DNA from: JBHJGS01 sp050331575
GTDB taxonomy: Bacteria; Pseudomonadota; Alphaproteobacteria; Sphingomonadales; Rhodothalassiaceae
Direction: 5' to 3'
Assembly (NCBI GenBank): GCA_050331575.1
Contig: JBHJGS010000009.1
Location: 45,577-109,576 of the forward strand
Length of the DNA: 64,000 bases
The notes under the pieces were generated by a model. That model was not told where the DNA came from and did no database searches. It was given only the letters and a program-made list of their open reading frames with translations. Shown piece by piece: positions 9,600-18,819 of this stretch. Each line of letters starts with the position of its first letter. The stretch's first letter is position 1. The position numbers and the translations under genes were made by a program.

Positions 9600-12485
9600 A
9601 TGGCCAAGAAACCCAAAAGCGCAGGCAAATCAAAGGCAAAGACACCAAAACAGATGCGCATGAATGACCTGATCGAGATCATCCTCGATCCCGATCAGGA
9701 CCCGCGCGACTATATCGACTATTTCAAGGTAGAGGTCGATGCGCATGATATCACCCCGACGGTCCGCCCCAACCCGATGCTGGTGGAGCCCTCGCAGGTG
9801 GAGGGCGACGTCGCCGTCAAGGTGCTCAACGGGATCTTTCGCTGGCGCCGCAAGAACCAGTACAAGGCGCGCCGGCGCAAGCGGCCCGATGGCCTGATGA
9901 TCGTGTCTGAAGGCGACAGCTGGTTTCAATATCCGCTGCTGCTGTGCGACGTGATCGACCAGCTTTATGAGCTGCGCGAAGATTATCTGATCCGCGGGCT
10001 GGGTGCTGCCGGCGATCTGGTGTCGCTGATGCGCCAGAGCGGCGAGATGTTCGAGGCGGCGGAAGACTATCAGCCGGCCTTCATGCTGCTCAGTGGCGGC
10101 GGCAATGACCTGGTCGGCGATGCCCGGCTGTCCCGGCTTTTGCCGCCCTATGACGGCACCCGCGCGCCGGAGGCGTATATCGACGAGACGGTGTCTCAGG
10201 CGATCGGTGAGATCTTTGCCGAATATGACCAGATCATCGCGCGCATGCGCCGCGAGCATCCCGACACCAAGCTGATCCTGCACGGCTATGGCTGGGCGAT
10301 CCCGCGGCGGCGCGGCGTTTGGCTGGGCAAGCCGCTGCTGGAACGCGGGGTGCCGCCGCAGGAGTTGTTGGGCCTGGGCCGGGAGATCATCCGCGCCCTG
10401 ATCAACCGCTTCAATGATCGCCTGGCGCAGTATCAGGCCGACCATGCCGGCGCGATCTTCCACGTCGATGCCCGGCCGCTGGTGCGCGACGATCAGTGGT
10501 ATGACGAGCTGCATCCGACCGATGACGGCTATCGCGCCGTGGCCGAAGCCTTTGCCCAGATCATCGATCGTCATCGCCCCGCACGCGCTGCTGTGGCCGG
10601 TGCGGAACTGGCGCCGGGTCCGATCCTGCGCTCAGCGGAACCGCTGTGCCCGGGCCAGGAGAATTTCCTGGTCGACGAGGATCTGAGCCAGGCCATGTTC
10701 AAGCGGCTGGTGATGCGGCGCAATCGGGCGATCGTGCATGCCGATGGCCGCATGGCCGGCTTTGACAGCTATGAGGATGCCACGGAGCGGCGCGAAGCCG
10801 AACACGAAATCGAGCTGGTTCTGGAGAAGATCGACCAGCTGCCCGATTTCGAACCGGCGCGCTTTCTGGCCGACGGTGCGCGCTGTTCAGAGGCGGTGTG
10901 CCGCATCCGCGTGCCAGATCTGGGCACCGGCACCGGCTTTCTGATCGCTGCGCGCGGCTTGATCATGACCAACAATCATGTTCTGCCCAATCGCTTCATC
11001 GCGGAAGAGGCCTTGGCCGAGTTCGGCTATGAAGACGGCGGCATCACCCGGCGCGTGGCTCTGCTGCCCGACCGCGTGTTCCTGACCGACAAAGCGCTCG
11101 ACTATACCATCGTCGCCTGCGCAGCCGAACAGGTGACCGACATTCCGCCGATCCCGCTGCGGCGCGACCCCTTGCTTGTCACACGCAGGGAACCGGTCAA
11201 CATCATTCAGCACCCGCGCGGCCGCCGCAAGGAGGTGGCGATCCGCAACAATGACGTCACCCGGGTGAAGCAACGGGTGCTATGCTATCGCACCGATACC
11301 GAGCCCGGCTCGTCCGGTTCCCCGGTGCTGAACTGCGACTGGCAGCTGGTGGCGCTGCATCGCGCCGGAATGATCCAGGGCGAACGCGCTGAGAATCAGG
11401 GCACCCTGGCGTCCGCCATCGTTGCAGACATTCTGGCCAAGCGCATCGAAGGGATCGTCGGGCCGGGATCACAAGAGGTTCTGGCCAGCGTGCCGGACAC
11501 CTCGCCGCTGCTGGGCTTTTTCGATATTGCCGGGGTGTTCGAACAGGCTGTCGAAGTCGAGGTGCCGACCTTTACCGGCGATGCGACTTTTGCCGATATC
11601 GGCTTTTGGAACATCGAGCAGTTCAACCGCTCAGTCTCCGACCAGCGGATTCAGGCAGTCGCGGACGTGATGCACACATTGAATATGGATGTGTTCGGCC
11701 TGACCGAGGTGCAGAAAGAGCCGATGAACCGGCTGGTCGCCGCCATGGCCGACCGCGGCGCGGCCATGGGCTATGAGCTGAAAGACGTCACCGGCGGGCT
11801 GGACATCGCGATCCTGTTCGACAAGGACACCACGCACGTTACCAAACGCCCCGATCTGGCCGACCGGTTTCAGCCGCTGCTGGACGAACGGCTGGAGGGC
11901 AAGAGCGTGTTTCCGCGCTGGCCCATGTTTGCGGACTGCGCCATCGCCGATGATGAGGACAATCGCGTCGAGCTGCGCCTGATCGTGGTGCATCTGAAGG
12001 CGTTCGGCGATACGCTGAGCCGGCGGCGGCGGCGGCGCGCGGGCCAGATCCTGGCCCAGATCATCGACACCCTGCGCGATGAGGACGGCCCGCCGATCGT
12101 GCTGGGCGGCGATTTCAACGATGCCATCAATACCGAGGTGTTCGCCGCCCTGCGCAACAAGGACGACCTGATCGCGCTGACCGTCGACGATCAGGAGGAG
12201 AATGCCGCCTCGTTCATCGATGGCCGGCAATCGCTGCTCGACCATATCATCGTCTCCGATGATGTGCGGTTGGGCTCGATCGCGCAGGACGATGCCGCCA
12301 TTGTCCGCTTCGATCGCTCGGTGCGCGATTTCGCCGAAACGGTCTCTGACCATGTGCCGGTGGTGATGCGGGTGATTTTCGGCCAAGAAAGCCGCCCGGT
12401 TCGGCCCCCGGAAGCGCCGCCGGTGCGGGTGGAGATCCCTCAGGGCTCAGCGCATCTGGAGATCGGTTTCAGGCGACCAGACTAG
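9600..12485 (+). CDS. Three-enzyme fusion: SGNH hydrolase, trypsin-like serine protease and EEP-family nuclease/phosphatase
   Basis: A 961-residue protein with no signal peptide. The start at 9600 is set by GGGAGGGG 6-7 bases upstream. A lysine-rich N-terminus (1-20) leads into an SGNH/GDSL domain (~98-325) with block I GDSW (S107), GGND (167-170) and the D302/H305 pair in YDELHP. A charged linker (~350-420) precedes a chymotrypsin-fold protease (~425-625) with H460 in TNNHVLP, D501 in ALDYTIV and S572 in PGSSGSP. The C-terminal endonuclease/exonuclease/phosphatase domain (~663-927) has N671, E703 in LTEVQ, H798 in VVHLKAF, GGDFND (836-841), D881-H882 and SDH (916-918). All three active sites look intact. 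The combination suggests an effector, possibly in defence, but function is unknown. Confidence 0.9.
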   Translation: MAKKPKSAGKSKAKTPKQMRMNDLIEIILDPDQDPRDYIDYFKVEVDAHDITPTVRPNPMLVEPSQVEGDVAVKVLNGIFRWRRKNQYKARRRKRPDGLMIVSEGDSWFQYPLLLCDVIDQLYELREDYLIRGLGAAGDLVSLMRQSGEMFEAAEDYQPAFMLLSGGGNDLVGDARLSRLLPPYDGTRAPEAYIDETVSQAIGEIFAEYDQIIARMRREHPDTKLILHGYGWAIPRRRGVWLGKPLLERGVPPQELLGLGREIIRALINRFNDRLAQYQADHAGAIFHVDARPLVRDDQWYDELHPTDDGYRAVAEAFAQIIDRHRPARAAVAGAELAPGPILRSAEPLCPGQENFLVDEDLSQAMFKRLVMRRNRAIVHADGRMAGFDSYEDATERREAEHEIELVLEKIDQLPDFEPARFLADGARCSEAVCRIRVPDLGTGTGFLIAARGLIMTNNHVLPNRFIAEEALAEFGYEDGGITRRVALLPDRVFLTDKALDYTIVACAAEQVTDIPPIPLRRDPLLVTRREPVNIIQHPRGRRKEVAIRNNDVTRVKQRVLCYRTDTEPGSSGSPVLNCDWQLVALHRAGMIQGERAENQGTLASAIVADILAKRIEGIVGPGSQEVLASVPDTSPLLGFFDIAGVFEQAVEVEVPTFTGDATFADIGFWNIEQFNRSVSDQRIQAVADVMHTLNMDVFGLTEVQKEPMNRLVAAMADRGAAMGYELKDVTGGLDIAILFDKDTTHVTKRPDLADRFQPLLDERLEGKSVFPRWPMFADCAIADDEDNRVELRLIVVHLKAFGDTLSRRRRRRAGQILAQIIDTLRDEDGPPIVLGGDFNDAINTEVFAALRNKDDLIALTVDDQEENAASFIDGRQSLLDHIIVSDDVRLGSIAQDDAAIVRFDRSVRDFAETVSDHVPVVMRVIFGQESRPVRPPEAPPVRVEIPQGSAHLEIGFRRPD

Positions 12486-12491
12486 CACCAC

Positions 12492-12530
12492 CCGACCAAT
12501 TGGACCTGCAGCGCGAACCCAATTGGTCGG
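12492..12530. terminator. 12-bp inverted repeat after the fusion gene
   Basis: Arms CCGACCAATTGG (12492-12503) and CCAATTGGTCGG (12519-12530) are exact complements around a 15-base loop. Each arm contains CCAATTGG, itself a palindrome. It begins 6 bases after the stop codon, so a transcription end is likely, although no T run follows. It could also be a protein-binding site. Confidence 0.5.
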
Positions 12531-12763
12531 ATAACCGATGCGCTTTGACAGCATGAGCGAGGGCACCGCAGCCCTGGGCCTTGCCCGCTGTTTCGGCGTC
12601 CGCTGCGCTGTTGCCAGGCGTCGCGGCGCCGGGTCCTGGATCTCCTCTGTATCTCAGCCCGGCCGTGACAGACGCGGGCTGGACGCGCCGGCGCACCAAG
12701 TCGCTTTTGCGTGCAGCGAAGAAGCATGCAAAAACGTTGTTTGCAGGCGGCTGGGTGAGGACC

Positions 12764-15700
12764 ATGAGACGGACAGACGAGACAGGACGCGGTGGCCCCT
12801 CTCCTGCCGGACCGCCAAGTGTCGATGATACGGTGCGCCGCCTGGCATTGTTGGGCGGCGGTATGGGTGTCTGGCGCGTCGATCTGCAAAGCGGCGTGGC
12901 GTTGGTTGATGATCAGTGGAAACAGCTGTTCGGCCTGACCCACCGGCCTGGGTACGAATTTTCCATCGCCGAAGTCGATGGCCTGGTCCACGCCAATGAT
13001 CGCCCGGCCTTAGAGGCGGCTCGACGGGAAGCCGAGCAAGGCGGACTGTTCCGCTCGGAATTTCGGGTGCGGATGCCTGACGGGCACTGGCGCTGGATCG
13101 CCGGGGTCGGAGAGCTGCTGGATGGCGACGGCGAGGGGCGGTTCCGGCAGGCCATTGGGGTCAATTACGACGTCACCGACCGGGTCGAAGCGGCCCGGCG
13201 CGCGGCGTTTCGCATGGACCTGACCATGCAGCTGAATGAGGTGGACCGGCCGGCCCAGGTTCAACGTCTGGCAGCCGAACTGCTCGGGGGCCATCTCGAA
13301 GCCGAATGTGTCGGCTATTCGGAACTCGATGAGGGCTTGCGGCAGGCCAAGATCGCTTGCGATTGGACCGCGCCGGGGTTCACCAGCGTGGTGGGCGACC
13401 ATCAGTTGGCGATGTTCGGGCCAGAGGTCATGGCGCCGTTGCGCTCACACCGTACCGTCCGCATCGATGACATTGCCAGCCATCCTGGGGCCGGGGCCTA
13501 TCAGGCCGCCTATCAGGCGCTGGGCGTGCGCGCAGCCGTCGCAGCCCCTGTGGTGTCTGACAAAAAGGTGGTGGCGTGTCTGTTCGTGCTGTCCGCGGTG
13601 CCGCGCTGCTGGACGGAGGCGGAAATCAGTCTGATCGAGGAAGTTGCGCAACGCACGCGGGGCAGCCTCTTGAGAACCGCCGCCGACCAGGCCCTGAAAG
13701 CCAGCGAACAGCGCCTGCATGTGGCAGCCGAAGCGATCCGCGGGATCATTTATGAGTGCGATATCAGCAGCGGTCTGGTGGAACGGTCCCAAGGGCTGCG
13801 GACGCTGACCGGCTTTGACGTCACCGAGGCCGAGGCGACGGTGGCATGGTGGCGTGAGCGCATCCACCCCGATGATCAAGCGCGCCTTCAAGGCGTTGTC
13901 GAGCGCTTGAAGCATGAAGGCGGCGATCTGGCCGTGGATTATCGGATCCGGCACCGCGACGGCCATTGGGTGCATGTGTGGGATCAGGCGAAGCTTCTGC
14001 CTGCCAGGGCGAACGAACCGGCGCGCCTGATTGGCTGTACTGTCGATATTTCCGATCAGAAGCGCGCGCTGCGGGCGCTGACCGACAGCGAAGCGCGGCT
14101 GCGCGCCGCTCAAGAAGCCGCCCGCATCGGCATCTATGATTGGGATATTGCCGTCGATCGGATTGATTGGGATGCCACCACCCGGGCACTGTGGGGGGTC
14201 AGCCCGGACCAGCCGATCAACTATACCGTGTTCCGCGCCGGCCTGCACCCAGACGATGTCGCCGCGACCGAAGCTGTGGTCGCCGGTGCGTTGGATCCGC
14301 AGGGTAGCGGGGTCTATGACGCGGAATATCGCGTCATCAACAAAGCCGATGGTCGCGTTCGCTGGGTCCATGCCAGCGGCCGCGTGCGCTTTTCCAAGGG
14401 CAAGCCGCAGCGGCTGATCGGCGCGGTCTATGATGTGACATCCCGGCGCGAGGCGGAGGACCGGCTGAAAGCGGTTCTGGATCAGTTGTTCGCCTTTGTC
14501 GGTGTCCTCGCCATCGATGGAACGGTGCTGTTCGTGAACCGCGCGCCGCTGGATCTCGCCGGGTTGAAACGCGAGGACGTGATTGGCCGCCATTTCGCTG
14601 ACTGTTACTGGTGGTCCTATGCCGCCCACATCCAGGACCAGTTGCGCGATTCGATCGAGCGGGCGCGCAAAGGCGGCATTGTGCGTTCCGATGTTTGGGT
14701 GCGCATGGAGGGCGGTCGCCTGATCCCGATCGACTTTCAGATCGCGCCCTTGCGCGACAGCAGCGGGACAATCGTCGGCCTGATCCCCTCCGGCATTGAT
14801 ATCGCGCAGCGGCAAGAGGCCCAGCAGCAACTGAAAGACAGCGAACGCCGCTTTCGCGCCACCTTTGCCAACGCAGCCGTCGGCATCGCCCATATCGGGC
14901 TGCAGGGGGAGTGGCTGCGAGTCAATCCGCGCATGTGCGAAATTCTCGGCTACCCGCCGGAGGAACTGGCGCGGCGCACCTTCCTGGACCTGACCCATCC
15001 CGCTGACATCCATGCCGACATGCACCAGTTCGAGCAGCTCAAGCGCGGCGAATTGGAGGGCTATAAGATTGAAAAGCGCTATTTCCGCAAGGAGGGCACG
15101 CTGATCTGGGCGCAATTGACCGCCAGCCTGCAACGCGCAGAAGACGGATCACCGCTGTACTGCATCTCCGTGGTCGAGGACATCACAGAACGTAAACGCG
15201 CCGAAGAAGTGCGCGCCTTGATGGTTGATGAACTGAACCATCGGGTCAAGAACACCTTGGCCATCGTGCAGGGCCTGGCCGCGCAAAGCTTTCGCGGCAT
15301 CGCCGATGCTGGCCCTGCGCTTGCCGCCTTCGACGGGCGCCTGCATGCCCTATCCACCGCGCACGATCTGCTGACGCGGGAGAGCTGGAAAAGCGCGGAC
15401 TTAAGCGAGGTCGCGCGCGACACCCTGACCGCGCAGGGGGTTGATCTGGCGCGTCTGGTGCTGGACGGGCCGCCGGTGATGCTGGCGCCGAAGCAGGCGG
15501 TCAGCATCGCCATGGCCTTGCATGAACTGGCCACCAATGCAGTGAAATACGGCGCCTTATCGGTGCCCGGCGGCCGGGTGGAACTGGTCTGGCACTGCAA
15601 TGGCGGCTTGACGCTGCGCTGGCAGGAAATCGGCGGTCCGCCGGTCAAGCCGCCTGCGCGCCGCGGCTTCGGCACGCGCATGATCGAAAAAGCCCTGGCC

Positions 15701-15799
15701 TATGAATTGGGCGGCACCGTACAGCTGGACTTCGCAAGCGCGGGTGTATGCTGTACCATCCAGGCGCCAATCACAGAAACGACAGAGGCCAACATATGA
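12764..15799 (+). CDS. Multi-PAS/GAF sensor histidine kinase of the HWE family
   Basis: A 1011-residue cytoplasmic kinase without membrane segments. Reading in order: a PAS/PAC unit (~20-140), a GAF-like region (~145-310), four more PAS/PAC units (~315-810, each ending in motifs such as GAVYDVTSRREAE or VVEDITERKRAEE), then the HWE kinase core. The phosphoacceptor is H826 in DELNHRVKNTLAIVQG; HELATNAVKYGALS is the N box and RRGFGTRMIEKALAYELGG the HWE-specific end. The ATG at 12764 follows GTGAGG; an open extension upstream to 12581 lacks a good start. Its stop overlaps the receiver gene as ATGA. PAS domains suggest sensing of light, redox or a small ligand; the signal is not readable. Confidence 0.92.
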   Translation: MRRTDETGRGGPSPAGPPSVDDTVRRLALLGGGMGVWRVDLQSGVALVDDQWKQLFGLTHRPGYEFSIAEVDGLVHANDRPALEAARREAEQGGLFRSEFRVRMPDGHWRWIAGVGELLDGDGEGRFRQAIGVNYDVTDRVEAARRAAFRMDLTMQLNEVDRPAQVQRLAAELLGGHLEAECVGYSELDEGLRQAKIACDWTAPGFTSVVGDHQLAMFGPEVMAPLRSHRTVRIDDIASHPGAGAYQAAYQALGVRAAVAAPVVSDKKVVACLFVLSAVPRCWTEAEISLIEEVAQRTRGSLLRTAADQALKASEQRLHVAAEAIRGIIYECDISSGLVERSQGLRTLTGFDVTEAEATVAWWRERIHPDDQARLQGVVERLKHEGGDLAVDYRIRHRDGHWVHVWDQAKLLPARANEPARLIGCTVDISDQKRALRALTDSEARLRAAQEAARIGIYDWDIAVDRIDWDATTRALWGVSPDQPINYTVFRAGLHPDDVAATEAVVAGALDPQGSGVYDAEYRVINKADGRVRWVHASGRVRFSKGKPQRLIGAVYDVTSRREAEDRLKAVLDQLFAFVGVLAIDGTVLFVNRAPLDLAGLKREDVIGRHFADCYWWSYAAHIQDQLRDSIERARKGGIVRSDVWVRMEGGRLIPIDFQIAPLRDSSGTIVGLIPSGIDIAQRQEAQQQLKDSERRFRATFANAAVGIAHIGLQGEWLRVNPRMCEILGYPPEELARRTFLDLTHPADIHADMHQFEQLKRGELEGYKIEKRYFRKEGTLIWAQLTASLQRAEDGSPLYCISVVEDITERKRAEEVRALMVDELNHRVKNTLAIVQGLAAQSFRGIADAGPALAAFDGRLHALSTAHDLLTRESWKSADLSEVARDTLTAQGVDLARLVLDGPPVMLAPKQAVSIAMALHELATNAVKYGALSVPGGRVELVWHCNGGLTLRWQEIGGPPVKPPARRGFGTRMIEKALAYELGGTVQLDFASAGVCCTIQAPITETTEANI

Positions 15800-16167
15800 G
15801 CGCCCTACGCGGCAAACGCATCCTTGTCGTCGAGGATGAACCGATCGTGGCGATGTCGCTGGAAGGCATTTTGGAGGATCTGGAAGCCGTCGTCGTCGGT
15901 CCGGTCGGCACCGTTGCCCAGGCCCTCAGACTGGCCGCCGACGAAGGCTATGATGCTGCCCTGCTGGACATCAATATCAATGGCGAACGCAGCTATCCCG
16001 TCGCGGAGCTGGTCAAGAACCGCAATATCCCCCTGGTCTTCGCCTCCGGCTATGGCGATAGCGGCTGGGACGGTGCGCCGGAGGCCCCGGTGATCGGCAA
16101 GCCCTACAATCGCGATCAGTTGGCCCGGGCCTTAGGGGGCGTTCTGGGCGCCGGCAATGGCCGCTGA
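15796..16167 (+). CDS. Single-domain response regulator
   Basis: A 123-residue stand-alone CheY-like receiver. It shows the acidic pair in ILVVEDEPIVAMSLEG, the phosphoacceptor D58 in AALLDININGE, the A of FASGYG and the lysine of VIGKPYNRDQL. There is no output domain. The start overlaps the kinase stop (ATGA) and it belongs to the receiver type usually paired with HWE kinases, so it is the likely phosphate acceptor of the upstream gene. Its 3' end overlaps the hydrolase start by 11 bp. It may pass the signal to another protein by phosphotransfer or binding. Confidence 0.92.
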   Translation: MSALRGKRILVVEDEPIVAMSLEGILEDLEAVVVGPVGTVAQALRLAADEGYDAALLDININGERSYPVAELVKNRNIPLVFASGYGDSGWDGAPEAPVIGKPYNRDQLARALGGVLGAGNGR

Positions 16168-17095
16168 CAAAGCGCCGCTTGACCCCTCCGCCCAGAGCCT
16201 GCTGGACAAGCTGGCAGAGCTGGGCGGGCCCAAGCTGCATCAGCTGGACCCGGCCCATGCGCGCCAGGCGATCACCCTATTGGGCCCCCTGCTGAACCGT
16301 GACGGCCCGGACCTGGCGGAGACCCGGCCGCTGACCCTGCCTGGCGCCGGGAACAGCGAAGTGACGGCGACGCTGCTGCGCGGCCGGGATGCGCCGGCGG
16401 GCTGTCCGCTGATCTTGTATTTCCATGGCGGCGGCTTTGTGCTGCAGGAACTGCCGGGCCATGTGGCGGCGTGCGGCGCCTTGGCCAATGCCGCGCGCGC
16501 GGTGGTGATGGCGGTGGATTACCGGCTGGCGCCGGAGCATCCCTTCCCTGCGGCCTATGACGACGCCCTGGCGGCCTGGCGCTGGGCACAGGGCGCGGCA
16601 CCTGCGTTGGACGCCGGCCCGGTGTTCGTGGCCGGAGACAGCGCCGGCGGCAATCTGGCGGCCGGCATCGCGCTGGCCGCGCGTGAGGCCGACGCACCGG
16701 CGGGGCAGATCCTGATCTATCCCTGGATTGACCTGTCCCGTCGCTACCCCAGCCGCGATGACTTTGGCGAAGGCTATTTTCTGGAAGATGCCACCATCGA
16801 TTGGTTCTTCCGGCATTATGTCGGCAGCACCGATCCGACCGATCCCCGCGTTTCGCCGATGCAGGCGGGCACGCTGACGGGCGCAGCGCCGGCGCTGATC
16901 GTCTTGGCCGGCCAGGACCCCCTGGCCGATGAAGGCCGCGCCTATGCGCAGCGACTGCAAAAGGCCGGGGTCGACTGCACGCTGTCGGTTTTGGAGGGTC
17001 AGATCCACGGCTTCTTGAATTTGGCCCCAACCGCAGACGCCTCTGATGATGCGATCGCACGCATCGCCGCGTGGGTCGGCGCGCGGACGGGCTGA
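16157..17095 (+). CDS. Alpha/beta hydrolase, hormone-sensitive-lipase (HSL) family
   Basis: A 312-residue esterase-like enzyme. The oxyanion-hole motif HGGGF starts at H90, and the nucleophile elbow is GDSAGG with S162; DYRLAPEHPFPAAYDD between them is typical of the HSL family. The acid and histidine of the triad fall in VLAGQDPLADEG and GQIHGFLNL. There is no signal peptide, so it probably acts on short-chain esters in the cytoplasm. It starts 11 bp inside the response regulator and ends 3 bases before rimM, an unusual place for a lipase-like enzyme. Confidence 0.9.
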   Translation: MAADKAPLDPSAQSLLDKLAELGGPKLHQLDPAHARQAITLLGPLLNRDGPDLAETRPLTLPGAGNSEVTATLLRGRDAPAGCPLILYFHGGGFVLQELPGHVAACGALANAARAVVMAVDYRLAPEHPFPAAYDDALAAWRWAQGAAPALDAGPVFVAGDSAGGNLAAGIALAAREADAPAGQILIYPWIDLSRRYPSRDDFGEGYFLEDATIDWFFRHYVGSTDPTDPRVSPMQAGTLTGAAPALIVLAGQDPLADEGRAYAQRLQKAGVDCTLSVLEGQIHGFLNLAPTADASDDAIARIAAWVGARTG

Positions 17096-17098
17096 GCC

Positions 17099-17641
17099 AT
17101 GGACAGGTGGGTGTGCGTGGCGCAGTTCGGCGCGCCTCATGGTGTCAAGGGCGCCATTCGCTTGACCGCCTTTACAGCGGAGCCGGACACGTTGAAGCAG
17201 CTGGCCCCGCTGCATCGAGGCGCCGGCGGACCGCCTTTGCGCGTGCGCTTCTTGCGTCCGGACAAGGCCGGCTTCCTGGTTCAGGTGGACGGCTATGCCG
17301 ACCGAGAGTCGGTGGCCGCGCTGACCGGCCAGCGCGTCCATGTGCCCCGGACCGCCCTGCCGGAGGATCCCGAGGAGGACAGCTTTTACATCGCCGATCT
17401 GGAAGGTCTAGCGGTGCGCGGGCCGGACGGTGGCACGCTTGGCCGGGTCCAGGCGGTGCAGGATTTCGGCGCCGGTGACCTGCTGGACATTCTGCTGGAT
17501 GAGCCGGTGGCCGATCTGGGCCGCAGCGTGCTGATCCCGTTTGAGCGGCGCTATGTGCCGCGGGTGCAGGTGCGCGAGGGCTATCTGGTCGCCGATCTGG
17601 CGCATTGGCTGGACAATCAGATCCTGGGCCGGGAGCAATGA
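17099..17641 (+). CDS. rimM: Ribosome maturation factor RimM
   Basis: A 180-residue 16S rRNA processing factor that binds S19 and helps mature the head of the 30S subunit. The N-terminal domain reads VCVAQFGAPHGVKGAIRLTAFT; the C-terminal PRC-barrel reads EEDSFYIADLEGLAVR through LLIPFERRYVPRV-like residues. It overlaps trmD as ATGA. In most proteobacteria rimM follows rpsP; here rpsP is absent and an alpha/beta hydrolase is upstream instead. Confidence 0.95.
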   Translation: MDRWVCVAQFGAPHGVKGAIRLTAFTAEPDTLKQLAPLHRGAGGPPLRVRFLRPDKAGFLVQVDGYADRESVAALTGQRVHVPRTALPEDPEEDSFYIADLEGLAVRGPDGGTLGRVQAVQDFGAGDLLDILLDEPVADLGRSVLIPFERRYVPRVQVREGYLVADLAHWLDNQILGREQ

Positions 17642-18369
17642 ACGCGCCGGTCTTCACCGCGCAGGTGCTGACCCTGTATCCGGACATGTTCCCCGGCCTG
17701 CTCGGTCACGCCTTGGCTGGGCGTGCGCTCACAACGGGTTTATGGGCGCTGAATGTCCTGGACATCCGCGATTTTTCCCGCGATAAGCACCGCTCCGTGG
17801 ACGATACCCCGGCCGGCGGCGGTCCGGGTATGGTTCTGCGTGCCGATATCGTGGCGGACGCGATCGATGCGGCGCGCGCCCTGGCCCAACCGCACTGGCC
17901 ACTGGTCTATCTGTCCCCGCGTGGACAGCGCTTCGACCAAGCCATGGCGCGAGCCTGGGCCGCAGCCGGCGGCGTGACGCTGTTGTGCGGCCGGTTCGAA
18001 GGACTGGACCAGCGCGTGATTGAGGCGCGCGAGCTCGTTGAAGTCAGCCTCGGCGACTTCGTGCTGTCCGGCGGCGAACCGGCGGCCCAGGCGATGCTGG
18101 ACGCGGTGGTGCGGCTGATCCCCGGCGTGATGGGCGCTGCGGAGAGTGCCGCGGAGGAAAGCTTTGAGCGAGGCCTGTTAGAGGCACCGCACTATACCCG
18201 GCCCGCCCTGTGGGAAGGCCGGGCGATCCCGGAGGTTTTGGCATCCGGTCATCATGGGCACATCGCCGCATGGCGCAAAGCCCAGGCAGAAGAACTCACG
18301 CGCTTACGTCGACCCGATTTGTGGTCAACCTATGAGCGCTCGAACAGACAAGAGGATGATGAGCAATGA
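17638..18369 (+). CDS. trmD: tRNA (guanine-37-N1)-methyltransferase TrmD
   Basis: A 243-residue SPOUT-class enzyme that methylates G37 of tRNAs and so prevents frameshifting. The trefoil-knot SAM site is seen as VYLSPRGQRFDQ, LLCGRFEGLDQRVIE and VSLGDFVLSGGEPAAQAMLDAVVRLIPG split over residues ~88-150. The C-terminal half has the usual HYTRPALWEGRAIPEVLASGHH pattern. The ATG overlaps the rimM stop and the stop overlaps the rplS start, both by 4 bp. Confidence 0.97.
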   Translation: MNAPVFTAQVLTLYPDMFPGLLGHALAGRALTTGLWALNVLDIRDFSRDKHRSVDDTPAGGGPGMVLRADIVADAIDAARALAQPHWPLVYLSPRGQRFDQAMARAWAAAGGVTLLCGRFEGLDQRVIEARELVEVSLGDFVLSGGEPAAQAMLDAVVRLIPGVMGAAESAAEESFERGLLEAPHYTRPALWEGRAIPEVLASGHHGHIAAWRKAQAEELTRLRRPDLWSTYERSNRQEDDEQ

Positions 18370-18758
18370 ATGCGATCGAAAAGCTGGAGCAGCAGGAAAT
18401 CGCCCGCCTGACCGAAGGCAAGACAATTCCGGACTTTCAGGCCGGGGATACGATTCGGGTCCAGGTCAAGGTGGTCGAAGGCAATCGTGAGCGTCTGCAG
18501 GCGTTTGAGGCGCTGTGCATCGCCCGCTCCAATCGCGGCGTCAACTCGTCCTTCACCTTGCGCAAAATCTCCTTCGGGGAAGGCGTCGAGCGCGTGTTTC
18601 CGCTCTATTCGCCGGTGATCCATTCCATCGAGGTTGTGCGTCGGGGCAAGGTGCGCCGGGCCAAGCTCTATTATCTGCGTGGCCGCCGCGGCAAGTCCGC
18701 CCGCATCGCCGAACGGCGCGATCCGCGCGGCAGCAAGCAGGCCGGCGCCCAGCGCTAA
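18366..18758 (+). CDS. rplS: 50S ribosomal protein L19
   Basis: A 130-residue protein at the 30S-50S interface. It opens with MNAIEKLEQQEIARL and contains PDFQAGDTIRVQVKVVEGNRER, FTLRKISFGEGVERVFPLYSP and the basic KVRRAKLYYLRGRRGKSARI, all diagnostic. The C-terminal tail is basic and alanine-rich. It is the last gene of the coupled chain that starts with the histidine kinase; 61 bases separate it from asd. Confidence 0.98.
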   Translation: MNAIEKLEQQEIARLTEGKTIPDFQAGDTIRVQVKVVEGNRERLQAFEALCIARSNRGVNSSFTLRKISFGEGVERVFPLYSPVIHSIEVVRRGKVRRAKLYYLRGRRGKSARIAERRDPRGSKQAGAQR

Positions 18759-18819
18759 GGCCACCCGGGCGTAGGCCTGTAGCGCCTGCGCATCACCGCG
18801 GTCCTCTCCGGGGGTGTTT

